DNA from: Marinagarivorans algicola
GTDB taxonomy: Bacteria > Pseudomonadota > Gammaproteobacteria > Pseudomonadales > Cellvibrionaceae
NCBI RefSeq assembly: GCF_001292705.1
Contig: NZ_LGAK01000010.1
Span: forward strand, 62,001-126,000
Direction of reading: 5' to 3'
DNA length: 64,000 bases
This document shows, one piece after another, positions 38,101 to 47,108 of the stretch (its first letter is position 1; every line of letters begins with the position of its first letter). A model generated the notes under the pieces. The model saw nothing but the letters and a program-made list of their open reading frames with translations, was not told the origin of the DNA and searched no databases. The position numbers and the translations under genes were made by a program.

Positions 38101-38298
38101 CACATTACCATAGCCATCATTATCGCTATCTATTTGCTGAGGATTGGCAACTTCCCGACAATTATCCCGGGTATTAATAACGCCGTCACCATCGGTATCA
38201 GTTGATACAGACCAAGCAAATGGTGCAAAACACAAGGCCATCATAATCAGCAAGTACTGACACAGTCGCTGACTATTCATTTTATTCGTTTTTTTCAC
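35149..38298 (-). CDS. Giant secreted protein: TSP3/dockerin-like N-terminus, Ig-like domains, 22-residue repeat solenoid
   Basis: I favour the GTG at 38298 (AAGAGGAA 7 bp upstream), giving 1049 residues, over the ATG at 38322. After a signal peptide come a thrombospondin type 3 repeat (DTDGDGVINTRDNC then NPQQIDSDNDGYGNVCD) and a dockerin-like pair of calcium loops (DFDNNGRVDSADASLF and DLDESGRVGLEDFRYF). A carboxypeptidase-regulatory-like domain (VNGRVTDTAGLAVFNATIEV) and Ig-like modules follow (PDGLALNVFGNRARLVGTPT). The C-terminal third is about eleven tandem units of about 22 residues with consensus GxNTxxGxIxxLxxxLxxFxVY, a leucine-rich-repeat-like solenoid. It is probably a surface adhesin or matrix protein. 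No cellulosome genes are nearby, so the dockerin-like part may simply bind calcium. Confidence 0.75.
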   Translation of the reverse strand: MKKTNKMNSQRLCQYLLIMMALCFAPFAWSVSTDTDGDGVINTRDNCREVANPQQIDSDNDGYGNVCDGDFDNNGRVDSADASLFVSAFSSQNLLYDLDESGRVGLEDFRYFNSVLLNNPPGPGAEQETTSQSLVNGRVTDTAGLAVFNATIEVYQDGQLVSDDQVTDIDGNFSLTLNALEKYSLRIASVGFAYQVVPVSTPKEDGRIFVDVTIIKRGEIITISNSGQSVQVGANGAAVTVDKDDFVDASGNPVTGDIQLTITPVDVSNPATLLAFPGSFTGVSDEGAEPNDIISLGTVEYEFTQNGQPIQLAADKTADIIIPMYVSTYQDGTTIKVGDTIPLWSLNEKTGVWLQEGTGQVIASSESTTGLAMQATVSHFTWWNCDIVAQTASVSITVLGSRAGEATILAQATTLAWLSNASTTLTVGDTTEPLKIPANTEVCFSAGIFYDDLSFAFTQEACITAATNEQLAITLNGPAAGPVDIISNPIGFDDDKLKIYALVDEPVPVNILPITAEQDISYTIASGILPDGLALNVFGNRARLVGTPTTTGTFEFTVEARDTENHTDTIEFIYVVEALSANQISLDFAATDKLGLSVGVSSGIATIDWQDGEPVDVVSFDTHNRSRNGELYTSVYHDYGSTRSGSVVITFLNGIGTARVLKSERIEGEYSTFDFDVAALSKAVNLKVVEFDYGSPLTGDFGSLPTSLEYLYINGRDSTVTGTAANLPRTLTYLRLQGKSGVSGKIQDLPVNLEHLSIYGRTSVASGLMGNIANLPGSLTYLYLYDKGNVNGDIEQLSSSLETLYLLSSNTVSGNIASITDTMRVFYVRGSNTLTGNIANIPQNVKYFDVYGNNTISGNVNTLSAGLASFNVYGQNTIMGDIGTLENSITNFNVRGNNTLLGDIASLKETMRNFTVYGNNTIMGNITTLPINISSFTLYGNNTVYGDLSQLVHNQITTFQLGGENTVDKFNLPSQWNPKQLANLNLQQGGSTAFDSFEVDNLLNHLNTINFSRKNIFINILRLNDGAPTAASATAVSELTDKGARVITK
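35430..36175 (-). repeat. Coding tandem repeats, about 11 units of 66 bp
   Basis: Within the giant protein gene, 66-bp units recur, each encoding an Asn-Asn-Thr turn followed by Gly and a hydrophobic strand (for example GNNTISGNVNTL, GQNTIMGDIGTL and GNNTLLGDIASL). Most units are exactly 22 codons; one has 26 and two have 23. The best-conserved six units are at the C-terminal end. Confidence 0.8.
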
Positions 38299-38774
38299 AA
38301 TGAAGTTCCTCTTAAACATCATTAAATAATAGGGGCATTAAAGCAGTTAACACAAAGAGCAAAACGCAGTATGTCTTCATGTCAAAACAGTAGAAACCTT
38401 TCGGAAATCATTGTCCAACCCTAATAACTTAACAAGAGCATTAGTGGCACCCAAAACATTTTTTGCAGTTATTAATCCTTTTAAGACACCCATAAAAAAT
38501 AATTTAAATCGTTAGAAGTGTCATATATTTTATTACAGATAAAAGAAGGGGCATAATACAAAAACCAACCATGTAAAATTTATCAACACCCATGCAAATT
38601 CTATAAGACACAAAGCATCGCTCTATCGTGCTTTATAAATTGATAGCACCAGAGCGCTTTTAAAATTTTAAACTCAATAATAATTATCGCTATTCAATCA
38701 GCCGACAAATCTCAACATAAGAAGCTAAAGGGTTATTTTATGAAAATTTAATGCTGGATTTTAAGGCGTGCAAC

Positions 38775-38834
38775 ATCAAAAAGAACACAATCAAGAAACA
38801 CAAAATCAAAAAGAACAAAATAAAAAAGCACAAA
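38775..38834. repeat. 30-bp tandem repeat, two copies, in an intergenic region
   Basis: Two 30-bp units (38775-38804 and 38805-38834) begin with ATCAAAAAGAACA and end with CACAAA and differ at a few positions. They lie in the 646-bp gap between the giant protein gene and the acetyltransferase gene. The rest of that gap is AT-rich with no gene; an imperfect inverted repeat (GCTCT..GTGCT / AGCAC..AGAGC) lies near 38611-38650. Confidence 0.6.
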
Positions 38835-38944
38835 GGCATAGGTAATTTAGCAGCCTAAGAAAGACTACATACGTATCATTTCGATATTGTAGGGTATTGA
38901 TTGATAATGTAGGTCGCGACGCAATATTGAAACAAACGATGCGC

Positions 38945-39373
38945 TTATTTAGCTGTTACGCTGAGTGTTTTTTGTAAAAAATAACTCGTGTAGCCCTGCG
39001 GCATATTCGGTAGTTCGCCAAAGACTGCGTAACCGAGCTTGATATAAAAATCCAAGGCCTGAAAGCTTGTCGTCTCTAAGCGAATATTCAATGTATTTTT
39101 TGAGACTGCGTACCGCTCCACGTGAGCCAGTAATTTTGTCCCCCAGCCCTCTTTGCGTATTGACTCATCAAGCCAGAGCCCTTGAATGTGTAGCCAGTTC
39201 CAGTGTATTTCACCCAGAACACCACCCACGACTACGTCCTTATCATCTTTCACAAAAGCGGCGATTTTTTCTCTGAATACAGTACCGGTAAAGCTTTCAT
39301 TGTACTGCGTAAGGCCATATTTTAAAGTCTCAAAATCACACGCTGTAGGCGGCAAAACCTGCGTCAACCTCAT
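38945..39373 (-). CDS. GNAT family N-acetyltransferase
   Basis: This 142-residue protein has the GNAT acetyl-CoA motif A as IQGLWLDESIRKEGWGTKLLAHVE (R-x-x-G-x-G/A type) and motif B in ALDFYIKLGYAVFGELPNMPQG. These enzymes acetylate small molecules or protein amines; the substrate is unknown. It is divergent from gmk, 101 bp away, and otherwise stands alone. Confidence 0.85.
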   Translation of the reverse strand: MRLTQVLPPTACDFETLKYGLTQYNESFTGTVFREKIAAFVKDDKDVVVGGVLGEIHWNWLHIQGLWLDESIRKEGWGTKLLAHVERYAVSKNTLNIRLETTSFQALDFYIKLGYAVFGELPNMPQGYTSYFLQKTLSVTAK

Positions 39374-39459
39374 ATCACAACACCCACCTTTTTATGTATT
39401 TAGCGCTAAGCTATTTCGCCTGTTGCCTCTTGATGTACAATAGCTGCCCACTACTTTAG

Positions 39460-40092
<633 letters not shown>

Positions 40093-40434
40093 ACTCAGCC
40101 GCGCCGCCGCGCCAAACAGGCCAAAGCGGCTACACTCAAATAACACAACATGCGTAAAACAAACGTTATTATGCCGCTAGCTCGAGCAATTGCTCTCTTT
40201 TACAGCGAGTTACAATAAACAAGCACTGCCAAGTGTCATTGCGTACTTGTTCTTATGGCGACATTTCCGTAGAATTACGCCCCATTTTAAGTTTGCTACA
40301 GTCGTTTTTATTCGAATAGAAATGAGCTGGCACTTGCTTATAAGCTAAAAATCATGCACATTTAAGCGCTACGTTTTGAGCGCCTAAATGTGCTTCAACG
40401 CACATTCATTGGCGTACTCGATCAGGAAAACACC
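40093..40434 (+). promoter_or_regulatory. rpoZ leader region with a 14-bp hairpin
   Basis: This gap carries a strong inverted repeat just before rpoZ: GCACATTTAAGCGC (40356-40369) and GCGCCTAAATGTGC (40380-40393), pairing over 14 positions with one mismatch and a 10-nt loop. No T-run follows, so it is not a simple terminator. It may be an mRNA structure or operator affecting rpoZ-spoT; AGGAAA at about 40423-40428 is the ribosome binding site. Confidence 0.5.
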
Positions 40435-40698
40435 ATGGCTCGCATTACCGTAGAAGATTGCTTAGAACACGTAGATAACCGTTTTGAATTAGTGGTTGTT
40501 GGCAGTAAACGCGCGCGCCAACTCGCTGTTGGCGGCAAAGACGCATTAGTTCCCGAAGAAAATGACAAGCCTACCGTGATTGCTTTGCGCGAAATCGAGC
40601 TCGGTCTTATCAATGCGGGGATTTTGAGCGAGCCCGATACCGACAACCAACCCTTGATGAAGCACGATCTTAATTTAGAGATTCCTCATCACGATTAA
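40435..40698 (+). CDS. rpoZ: RNA polymerase omega subunit
   Basis: This 87-residue protein begins [20 protein letters not shown] and contains RARQLAVGG and [11 protein letters not shown], as in RpoZ, which aids assembly of the beta' subunit and is one site of ppGpp action. The ATG at 40435 is preferred over an upstream TTG because it follows a good AGGAAA site and matches the family start. spoT begins 22 bp downstream. Confidence 0.97.
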   Translation: MARITVEDCLEHVDNRFELVVVGSKRARQLAVGGKDALVPEENDKPTVIALREIELGLINAGILSEPDTDNQPLMKHDLNLEIPHHD

Positions 40699-40719
40699 AA
40701 CCGACCCCGGAGGACAACT

Positions 40720-42825
40720 TTGCTCACTATAGATTCACTCAGCCACAGGCTGTCCTCCTACCTTGAGCCCGAGCAAATTCGGGCGGTAAAACGCGCCTAC
40801 TACTATGCCGAGCAAGCCCATACCGGCCAATACCGGCGTAGTGGCGAGCGATACATCACCCACCCGCTTGCTGTTGCCAACATTCTTGCGTCCATGCACA
40901 TGGGCTACCAAAGCCTTATTGCGGCCATGCTGCACGATGTTATCGAAGATACCAGCATCGGCAAAGAGGCTATCGCCAAGCAGTTTGGCAAGCCTATCGC
41001 CGACCTCGTCGATGGCGTCAGTAAACTCGCCAAAATAGAATACGAGTCGCAAGCCGAGAAACAGGCCAAAAATTTTCAAAAAATGGCCATGGCCATGGCA
41101 CATGATTTACGTGTTATTGTGGTTAAGCTCGCCGACCGCTTACATAACATGCGTACACTCGGCTCGCTAGCACCAGCAAAAAAACGGCGTATCGCCAAAG
41201 AAACACTCGAAATTTACGCTCCCATCGCGCATCGCTTAGGCATGAACGACCTACGGATTGAGTACGAAGACCGCTGCTTTACAGCCATTTACCCACTGCG
41301 CGCATCACGCCTGCAAGCCGCTCTTAAACATGTGCGCGGCAACCGCAAAGCACTCGTTGAAAATATTCAAGACGCCATCGAAAACCGCTTACAACGCGAG
41401 GGGATTCCCTCACTGGTGATTGGCCGCGAAAAGCATCTTTACAGCATTTACAGCAAAATGCGTAATAAGAAAAAGTCTTTTAAAGAAATCATGGATGTCT
41501 ATGCCTTCCGCATTATTGTAGAGGACATAGATACCTGCTACCGCGCATTAGGGGCCGTACACAACCTATACAAACCAATGGCTAGCGAATTCAAAGACTA
41601 TATTGCCATCCCTAAAATTAACGGCTACCAAAGTTTACACACTATTTTAATTGGCATGCACGGCGTGCCCATCGAGGTGCAAATACGCACCAAAGAAATG
41701 GACGAGCTCGCCAGCCGAGGCATTGCGGCACACTGGCTGTATAAATCGGTTAACGGTAAAGACCACGGCGGCGAGTCGCAAGCCCGTGTCGACCGCTGGA
41801 TTCAACGCATTCTCGAAATTCAACAGCACGCAGGCAACTCGCTGGAGTTTATCGAAAACGTTAAAATTGATTTATTCCGCGACGAGGTGTACGTATTCAC
41901 CCCCAAAGGCGCCATTGTCGAGCTCGCCTCGGGCGCAACACCCGTTGATTTTGCCTACAGTGTGCATACCGACATTGGTAATGCCTGTGTCGCATGCCGT
42001 ATTAATGATCGCCCTGCGCCACTGTCACAGCCACTGCAAAGCGGCCAGAAAATTAAGATCATTACCTCGGAGTCTTCACAGCCCAACCCTAACTGGCTCA
42101 ACTTTGTGGTATCGGCCAAGGCTCGCACGGCCATCCGGCACTACCTCAAAACCCAACGCCACATCGAGTCGGTTGAACTAGGTCGCCGCATGCTAAGCCG
42201 CGCACTGGCCAATAACAATTTATCGCTTGAGGCGATCACCATCGAACAGCTGCAATATGTGCTAGATCTCAATAAACTGGCCACACGTGACGATCTTTAT
42301 CAAGATATTGGCCAAGGTAAAATTGCAGCGATCTCAGTGGTTCAAGGGCTTCACCCTAATGCCGAGCAAACCCATACTAGCGCACCCATCACCGTAGATT
42401 CGCCCGACGGGCTACTGATTAAATTTGCCCGCTGTTGCCGCCCTATTCCTGGTGACCAAATTTTAGGGCACTTTAGTACCGGCAAAGGGATTGTGGTGCA
42501 CCGCGAAACCTGTAAAAACATCGGCGACTTACGCAGTAAAGGCGAAAACATCAATGCGATTGATTGGTCCAATAACGTCAGCGGCGAGTACTACACCGAC
42601 ATTCGCGTTGAAGTCAATTCCGAGCGTGGCATTATTGCAAGCCTCGCCACTCGTATCGCCGAAACACGCACCAATATAGAAGGTATTCAAGTGGCCGAAC
42701 GCGATGCCGAGCACAGCGTGATTACACTGACGATCGCCGTAAAAAACCGCAAACAATTAGCCGATGTAATGCGTCGAGTACGCACAATGCGCTCGGTAGG
42801 CCTTGTTTATCGCGGTAAAAATTAA
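40720..42825 (+). CDS. spoT: Bifunctional (p)ppGpp synthase/hydrolase SpoT
   Basis: This 701-residue RelA/SpoT homologue starts at a TTG after GGAGGA. The HD hydrolase domain is intact (ITHPLAVANILASMHMGYQS, then MLHDVIEDT), a RelA-type synthetase domain with INGYQSLHTI follows, then a TGS domain (DEVYVFTPKGAIVELASG) and a C-terminal ACT domain. Intact HD motifs mark it as able to degrade ppGpp, so it is called SpoT and not RelA. The operon rpoZ-spoT-ridA is conserved. Confidence 0.96.
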   Translation: MLTIDSLSHRLSSYLEPEQIRAVKRAYYYAEQAHTGQYRRSGERYITHPLAVANILASMHMGYQSLIAAMLHDVIEDTSIGKEAIAKQFGKPIADLVDGVSKLAKIEYESQAEKQAKNFQKMAMAMAHDLRVIVVKLADRLHNMRTLGSLAPAKKRRIAKETLEIYAPIAHRLGMNDLRIEYEDRCFTAIYPLRASRLQAALKHVRGNRKALVENIQDAIENRLQREGIPSLVIGREKHLYSIYSKMRNKKKSFKEIMDVYAFRIIVEDIDTCYRALGAVHNLYKPMASEFKDYIAIPKINGYQSLHTILIGMHGVPIEVQIRTKEMDELASRGIAAHWLYKSVNGKDHGGESQARVDRWIQRILEIQQHAGNSLEFIENVKIDLFRDEVYVFTPKGAIVELASGATPVDFAYSVHTDIGNACVACRINDRPAPLSQPLQSGQKIKIITSESSQPNPNWLNFVVSAKARTAIRHYLKTQRHIESVELGRRMLSRALANNNLSLEAITIEQLQYVLDLNKLATRDDLYQDIGQGKIAAISVVQGLHPNAEQTHTSAPITVDSPDGLLIKFARCCRPIPGDQILGHFSTGKGIVVHRETCKNIGDLRSKGENINAIDWSNNVSGEYYTDIRVEVNSERGIIASLATRIAETRTNIEGIQVAERDAEHSVITLTIAVKNRKQLADVMRRVRTMRSVGLVYRGKN

Positions 42826-42917
42826 TGCGACTGTGCATACCCGCGCCCAGCCGTTTCACAATAATCAAACGCCTAACGCGCGCTAACTGCGCCGTTACCA
42901 GGGCATGACTCGCTACG

Positions 42918-42957
42918 CTTAGAACCTTAGAATCTTAGAACCTTAGAACCTTAGAAC
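42918..42957. repeat. Five tandem 8-bp repeats (CTTAGAAC)
   Basis: Five head-to-tail copies of CTTAGAAC, the second ending in T instead of C, lie 38-77 bp upstream of the ridA start. Eight-bp repeats can change copy number by slippage and alter promoter or leader spacing. Confidence 0.85.
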
Positions 42958-42994
42958 CTAGCGCTTACAGTATCTTTAGAACACAGGACTTCCT

Positions 42995-43378
42995 ATGACC
43001 AACAAAGCGATTATTTCGACCGAAAAAGCCCCTCGCGCCATTGGCACTTACTCCCAAGCGATTAAAGTCAACAATACTGTGTACCTTTCGGGCCAAATAC
43101 CCCTCATTCCAGACACTATGGAAATGGTACAAGGTGACTTTGCTGCTGAAGCGCATCAAGTGTTTAAAAATCTTCAAGCGGTCTGCGAAGCCAGCAATGC
43201 TCGGTTAGCCGATATTGTTAAGCTCAATATCTATCTCACCGACCTAAGCCACTTTGCCATTGTGAATGACGTCATGGCGCAATATTTTCAAGCGCCTTAC
43301 CCCGCCCGCGCTGCAATTGGCGTCAGCCAACTACCTAAGGGCGCACAAATAGAAGCTGATGGTATTGTAGTGATCTAA
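42995..43378 (+). CDS. ridA: Reactive intermediate deaminase RidA
   Basis: This 127-residue YjgF/YER057c/UK114 protein hydrolyses reactive 2-aminoacrylate and related imines. It shows [26 protein letters not shown] near the N-terminus and [21 protein letters not shown] near the C-terminus, including the conserved Arg and Glu of the active site. It follows spoT, as in Escherichia coli and pseudomonads. Confidence 0.95.
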   Translation: MTNKAIISTEKAPRAIGTYSQAIKVNNTVYLSGQIPLIPDTMEMVQGDFAAEAHQVFKNLQAVCEASNARLADIVKLNIYLTDLSHFAIVNDVMAQYFQAPYPARAAIGVSQLPKGAQIEADGIVVI

Positions 43379-43557
43379 CACCATCACACCGTCATGGCCC
43401 GTTACTTAAATGACCATGCCGCCTGTAAAATAACCGCCTACAAAACCTCGAAAACAGCGAAGTTCAAAAAACAAACAACCGCCTAGAGCCCTTACCGGAC
43501 TAAGCTTAAGCACATTTATCCACAGCTAGTTCTAGCTAAAACTGAAGATTATTGTGT

Positions 43558-44259
43558 ATGAAACTCCCCCCTCCGCAGTTGGTCATTTACGATCTTGACG
43601 GCACGCTTATCGATAGCGTACCGAGCATTGCGCTCGCCCTCAACAATACCTTACAACAAGCTCTTATGCCCCGCGTGAGCGAGCAACAGGTTCGCCTCTG
43701 GGTGGGCAACGGCAGCCTCATGTTAATCCGTCGAGCACTTGAAGCCCTACAGGCCGACCTTAAACAACTTGATCGTATTCATCAGCATTTTTTAGATCAT
43801 TACGGGAGACAAGTGCAAAGCAGTCCTGACGCAGCCGCTTCTAGTACGACAAGCAGTACATTTGCGGGAACACACGAGCTCATGGCCTTATTTAAGCGCC
43901 ACGGTGTGGCTCAGGCCATCGCTACCAATAAACCGCAACAATTTGTACCGGCTATCTTAAGCGCCGAGGGCTTAATGCCTTTTGTCAGTGCTATTGTAGG
44001 CGGCAATAGCTTGCCAGAGTGCAAGCCTAGTCCTCTGCCATTGTTAACCTTATGCTCGCGCTTTCACTGCCCGCCCAGTCGCGCCTTGATGATTGGAGAC
44101 AGTACAGCCGATGCGAAAAGCGCACAACATGCCGGTATACCTTGCTGGCTTGTCGAGCAAGGCTATGCTCAGGGTATAGACCTGCAACAACTTGGCGCGC
44201 AAAGCGTTTTTAAAGACACACGACAATTACTGCATTATGCTACGCAGCTGATGAGTTAA
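43558..44259 (+). CDS. gph: HAD hydrolase, phosphoglycolate phosphatase-like
   Basis: This 233-residue protein has HAD motif I YDLDGTLIDS at about 11-20, motif II in AIATNKPQQFV, and motif III/IV in CKPSPLPLLTL and MIGDSTADAKSA. Overall it matches phosphoglycolate phosphatase (Gph), which removes 2-phosphoglycolate from DNA repair or oxygenase side reactions; other small phosphates are possible. The ATG at 43558 is preferred to the TTG at 43552. Confidence 0.8.
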   Translation: MKLPPPQLVIYDLDGTLIDSVPSIALALNNTLQQALMPRVSEQQVRLWVGNGSLMLIRRALEALQADLKQLDRIHQHFLDHYGRQVQSSPDAAASSTTSSTFAGTHELMALFKRHGVAQAIATNKPQQFVPAILSAEGLMPFVSAIVGGNSLPECKPSPLPLLTLCSRFHCPPSRALMIGDSTADAKSAQHAGIPCWLVEQGYAQGIDLQQLGAQSVFKDTRQLLHYATQLMS

Positions 44260-44286
44260 ACCCGCTATTAACAAGAGGATATACCT

Positions 44287-44631
44287 ATGCTCAACCGCAT
44301 TATCATAACCGCTGCCCTAACTAGCTTAGCGGCGCCTACTGTGTTGGCACAAAGTGATGCACGCTTTGTGTGCACCAAAAATGATACCACTCGCACCATT
44401 AAAATTAATTATGCCGGCGATGCGCCAGTGCCTTGCAGTGTCAGCTACCAAAAAGGCACCGCTAGCGAGCAAGTCTTATGGGCTGCCCAAAACAGCAAGG
44501 GTTATTGCGAAGAAAAAGCCACTGCCTTTGTCGAGCAGCAGCGCAACTGGGGCTGGGAATGCGGCGATGCAGAACTTGCGCTAAACACAGAAGAACAGCT
44601 CGTCGATGACATGGCAAAAGAAGCGCAATAA
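44287..44631 (+). CDS. Small periplasmic protein with four cysteines
   Basis: This 114-residue protein has a clear signal peptide (residues 1-21, ending VLAQ). The mature part has Cys in RFVCTKN, VPCSVSY, GYCEEK and WECGDA, likely two disulfides, and an acidic tail. I do not recognise the family. It starts 27 bp after gph with AGAGGAT before the ATG, so it is probably co-transcribed. Confidence 0.75.
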   Translation: MLNRIIITAALTSLAAPTVLAQSDARFVCTKNDTTRTIKINYAGDAPVPCSVSYQKGTASEQVLWAAQNSKGYCEEKATAFVEQQRNWGWECGDAELALNTEEQLVDDMAKEAQ

Positions 44632-44995
44632 CCCATCCGGTATGCCAAGAAACCGCACTGAATAGCACCACTCATAGCCTGCTGTTCAAAGGCGCCAGTT
44701 ATCGCCTAATGCCGCTGAATACGGCACCTAGTCGCTAGCAACAAATAAATAAAAAAAAGACTTTACAGCGATTCACGTTGGGCTTAATCTGCCTGCAATC
44801 TAACCAGCCCTGTTCCTAGGGCTGCTTTTACAGGTGTTTAACACCATGTTTAAAAGTAGGTCTACAACGCCGTTGTAGTATTTAGGCTAGTCCTTAGCCT
44901 TAAATTATTCTTAAAACTCTTACTGACATTTTGCTCAAGTGCCTTTGCGTCTGCCTGTTTTGTGCTAATGCCCGCCCTTGCGCTAGGACTTTATT
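44632..44995 (+). promoter_or_regulatory. rimK upstream region with two operator-like palindromes
   Basis: This 364-bp gap contains GGTGTTTAACACC (44833-44845) and CTACAACGCCGTTGTAG (44862-44878), both perfect interrupted palindromes with a single central base. They lie about 120-160 bp before rimK and are candidates for regulator binding. No gene is seen. Confidence 0.45.
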
Positions 44996-45901
44996 ATGCG
45001 TATTGCTGTACTCTCTCGTGGAGAAAACCTGTATTCCACCCGCCGCCTAAAAGAAGCTGGCGAAGCGCGTGGCCATACCGTTGATATTATCGACACACTG
45101 CATTGCTACATGGATATCACCCAAAATCGTCCCGCAGTACGCTACAACGGCGAAGAGCTTCCCTTGTATGATGCGGTGATTCCACGCATTGGCGCCTCAA
45201 TTACTTTTTACGGTACCGCCGTTGTTCGCCAATTTGAAATGATGGGCACTTTTTGCGTGAACGAGTCGGTTGCCATTAGTCGCTCACGCGATAAATTGCG
45301 TTCGCTACAACTATTATCACGCAAAGGTGTCGGCCTACCGCGTACTGGTTTCGCCAGCAAACCCGATAAAATTAAAGACCTTGTTAAAAATGTAGGCGGC
45401 GCGCCTTTAGTGATTAAATTGCTCGAAGGTACGCAAGGTATTGGCGTCGTCTTAGCCGATACCAACAAAGCCGCCGAGTCTATTATTGAAGCCTTTATGG
45501 GCTTAAAAGCGAATATTTTGGTGCAAGAATATATCGCTGAAGCTGGCGGAGCTGATATTCGCTGTTTTGTGATTGGCGATAAAGTCGTTGCCGCCATGAA
45601 GCGCCAAGGTGCTGAAGGCGAGTTTCGCTCTAACTTACATCGAGGCGGTAGCGCTACACTCGTCAAGTTAACGCGTGCCGAACGTGCAACAGCCGTTAAC
45701 GCTGCCAAAGTGATGGGGCTAGGTGTATGCGGGGTGGATATTTTACAGTCTAAAAATGGCCCGGTTGTCATGGAGGTTAACTCTTCGCCAGGTTTAGAGG
45801 GTATAGAAAAAGCCACGGAGCTCGATGTTGCCGATCTTATTTATGCTCATATCGAAACCCATGCAAAACCCAACAATACCCGCACGCGCGGTCAAGGCTA
45901 A
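44996..45901 (+). CDS. rimK: Ribosomal protein S6 glutamate ligase RimK
   Basis: This 301-residue ATP-grasp enzyme adds glutamate residues to the C-terminus of ribosomal protein S6, a modification that alters translation in pseudomonads. It begins [21 protein letters not shown] and has the ATP-grasp core [18 protein letters not shown] and [17 protein letters not shown] with the metal-binding Glu and Asn. Length equals the family norm. Two downstream genes on the same strand form a conserved rim neighbourhood. Confidence 0.94.
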   Translation: MRIAVLSRGENLYSTRRLKEAGEARGHTVDIIDTLHCYMDITQNRPAVRYNGEELPLYDAVIPRIGASITFYGTAVVRQFEMMGTFCVNESVAISRSRDKLRSLQLLSRKGVGLPRTGFASKPDKIKDLVKNVGGAPLVIKLLEGTQGIGVVLADTNKAAESIIEAFMGLKANILVQEYIAEAGGADIRCFVIGDKVVAAMKRQGAEGEFRSNLHRGGSATLVKLTRAERATAVNAAKVMGLGVCGVDILQSKNGPVVMEVNSSPGLEGIEKATELDVADLIYAHIETHAKPNNTRTRGQG

Positions 45902-45983
45902 TTCGCTAAACACGCGGCTTTTCGTTACAGATTAGCCGTATCATGCCACAACAGTAATGCTTAAAACAGAGTTTACACAATCC

Positions 45984-47036
45984 ATGAAAACATTGATTAT
46001 TGGCGGGCACACCATTGCCCCTGATAGCACACAAAAAATCGATATTCCCGGCATTCGCTTATATACCGATACCGATGTTGCCATGCCGGTTTATGTCATT
46101 AGAGCCAAAAAAGATGGGCCGACTGTTTTTGTCAGCGCTGCAGTACATGGCGATGAGCTCAATGGCATCGAAATTGTGCGTCGCCTCATCAATTTAAAAA
46201 GCCTTAAATTAACGCATGGCACATTAATTTTAGTCCCTATTGTGAATATTTATGGTGTCCAAAACCAAAGCCGCTACATGCCAGATCGTCGCGATTTAAA
46301 TCGCTGCTTTCCAGGCTCGGCCAAAGGCTCACTCGCCGGTCGTATGGCGCATACTTTTTTAACCGAAATTGTTCAACACTGCGACTACGGCATAGATTTA
46401 CACACTGGCGCTATTCATCGCTCAAACTTGCCACAGATACGCGCCAATCTAGAAGATCCTGAAACACTTAATTTAGCCGAAGCTTTTGGCGTACCGGTTT
46501 TATTGAATTCTAATTTACGCGATGGCTCATTGCGTGAAGCCGCCGTCGAGTCGGGGACTAAGATTTTATTATATGAAGCTGGCCAAGCATTACGCTTTGA
46601 TGAGCTATCGATTCGTGCAGGGGTCAAAGGGATTCTCAATATTCTGAATCATATCGGCATGGTCAAACGTAAAGGGCCACAAAAAAAGATACAGCATTTT
46701 ATTGCTAACAATAGTGTTTGGTGCCGCGCGAATGAAAGCGGCATCGTGAACAACCTCAAAAACCTAGGCGATCAAGTGCAAAAAGGCGATATTCTCGCCA
46801 CTATTGGCAGTCCTTACGGCGAGATTTTTGACCATGTAACTACACCGCGTGCTGGGATTATTATTGGCAAACAAAATATCCCTCTTGCTCAGGAGGGTGA
46901 GGCAATGTTTCATATCGCCTATTTCTCTGAACCCGATGAAGACATCGCCGAGAATATCGAAAAAATGCAAGACACGCTATTAGCCAGTAACGCGCCTAAT
47001 GACAACTCGCATATTTACGGCATACAGCAACCATAA
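45984..47036 (+). CDS. RimK-associated succinylglutamate desuccinylase/aspartoacylase family protein
   Basis: This roughly 350-residue M14-type zinc hydrolase has the metal site VSAAVHGDELNGIE (His and Glu), then PDRRDLNRCFPG and IDLHTGAIHRSNLPQIRANL with the second His. The family removes acyl or glutamyl groups from amino acids and peptides. Placement between rimK and a RimB-like protease suggests a role in S6 glutamate modification or turnover; this is inference from context. The ATG at 45984 (MKTLIIGG) is favoured over the upstream ATG at 45957, but neither has a strong ribosome binding site. Confidence 0.85.
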   Translation: MKTLIIGGHTIAPDSTQKIDIPGIRLYTDTDVAMPVYVIRAKKDGPTVFVSAAVHGDELNGIEIVRRLINLKSLKLTHGTLILVPIVNIYGVQNQSRYMPDRRDLNRCFPGSAKGSLAGRMAHTFLTEIVQHCDYGIDLHTGAIHRSNLPQIRANLEDPETLNLAEAFGVPVLLNSNLRDGSLREAAVESGTKILLYEAGQALRFDELSIRAGVKGILNILNHIGMVKRKGPQKKIQHFIANNSVWCRANESGIVNNLKNLGDQVQKGDILATIGSPYGEIFDHVTTPRAGIIIGKQNIPLAQEGEAMFHIAYFSEPDEDIAENIEKMQDTLLASNAPNDNSHIYGIQQP

Positions 47037-47108
47037 GCCCGTCAGTATACCGATTTCAACAGTGACCATATCAATGACAATAACACTATCCTTTCAGCAG
47101 GCCAAACT

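Noticed and set aside
37921-38190. Dockerin-like motifs as a sign of a cellulosome
   Set aside because: No cohesin, scaffoldin or glycoside hydrolase is in the window; the calcium loops can serve in any secreted protein.
45208-45816. 202-codon minus frame inside rimK
   Set aside because: Antisense shadow; the plus-strand RimK motifs are complete.
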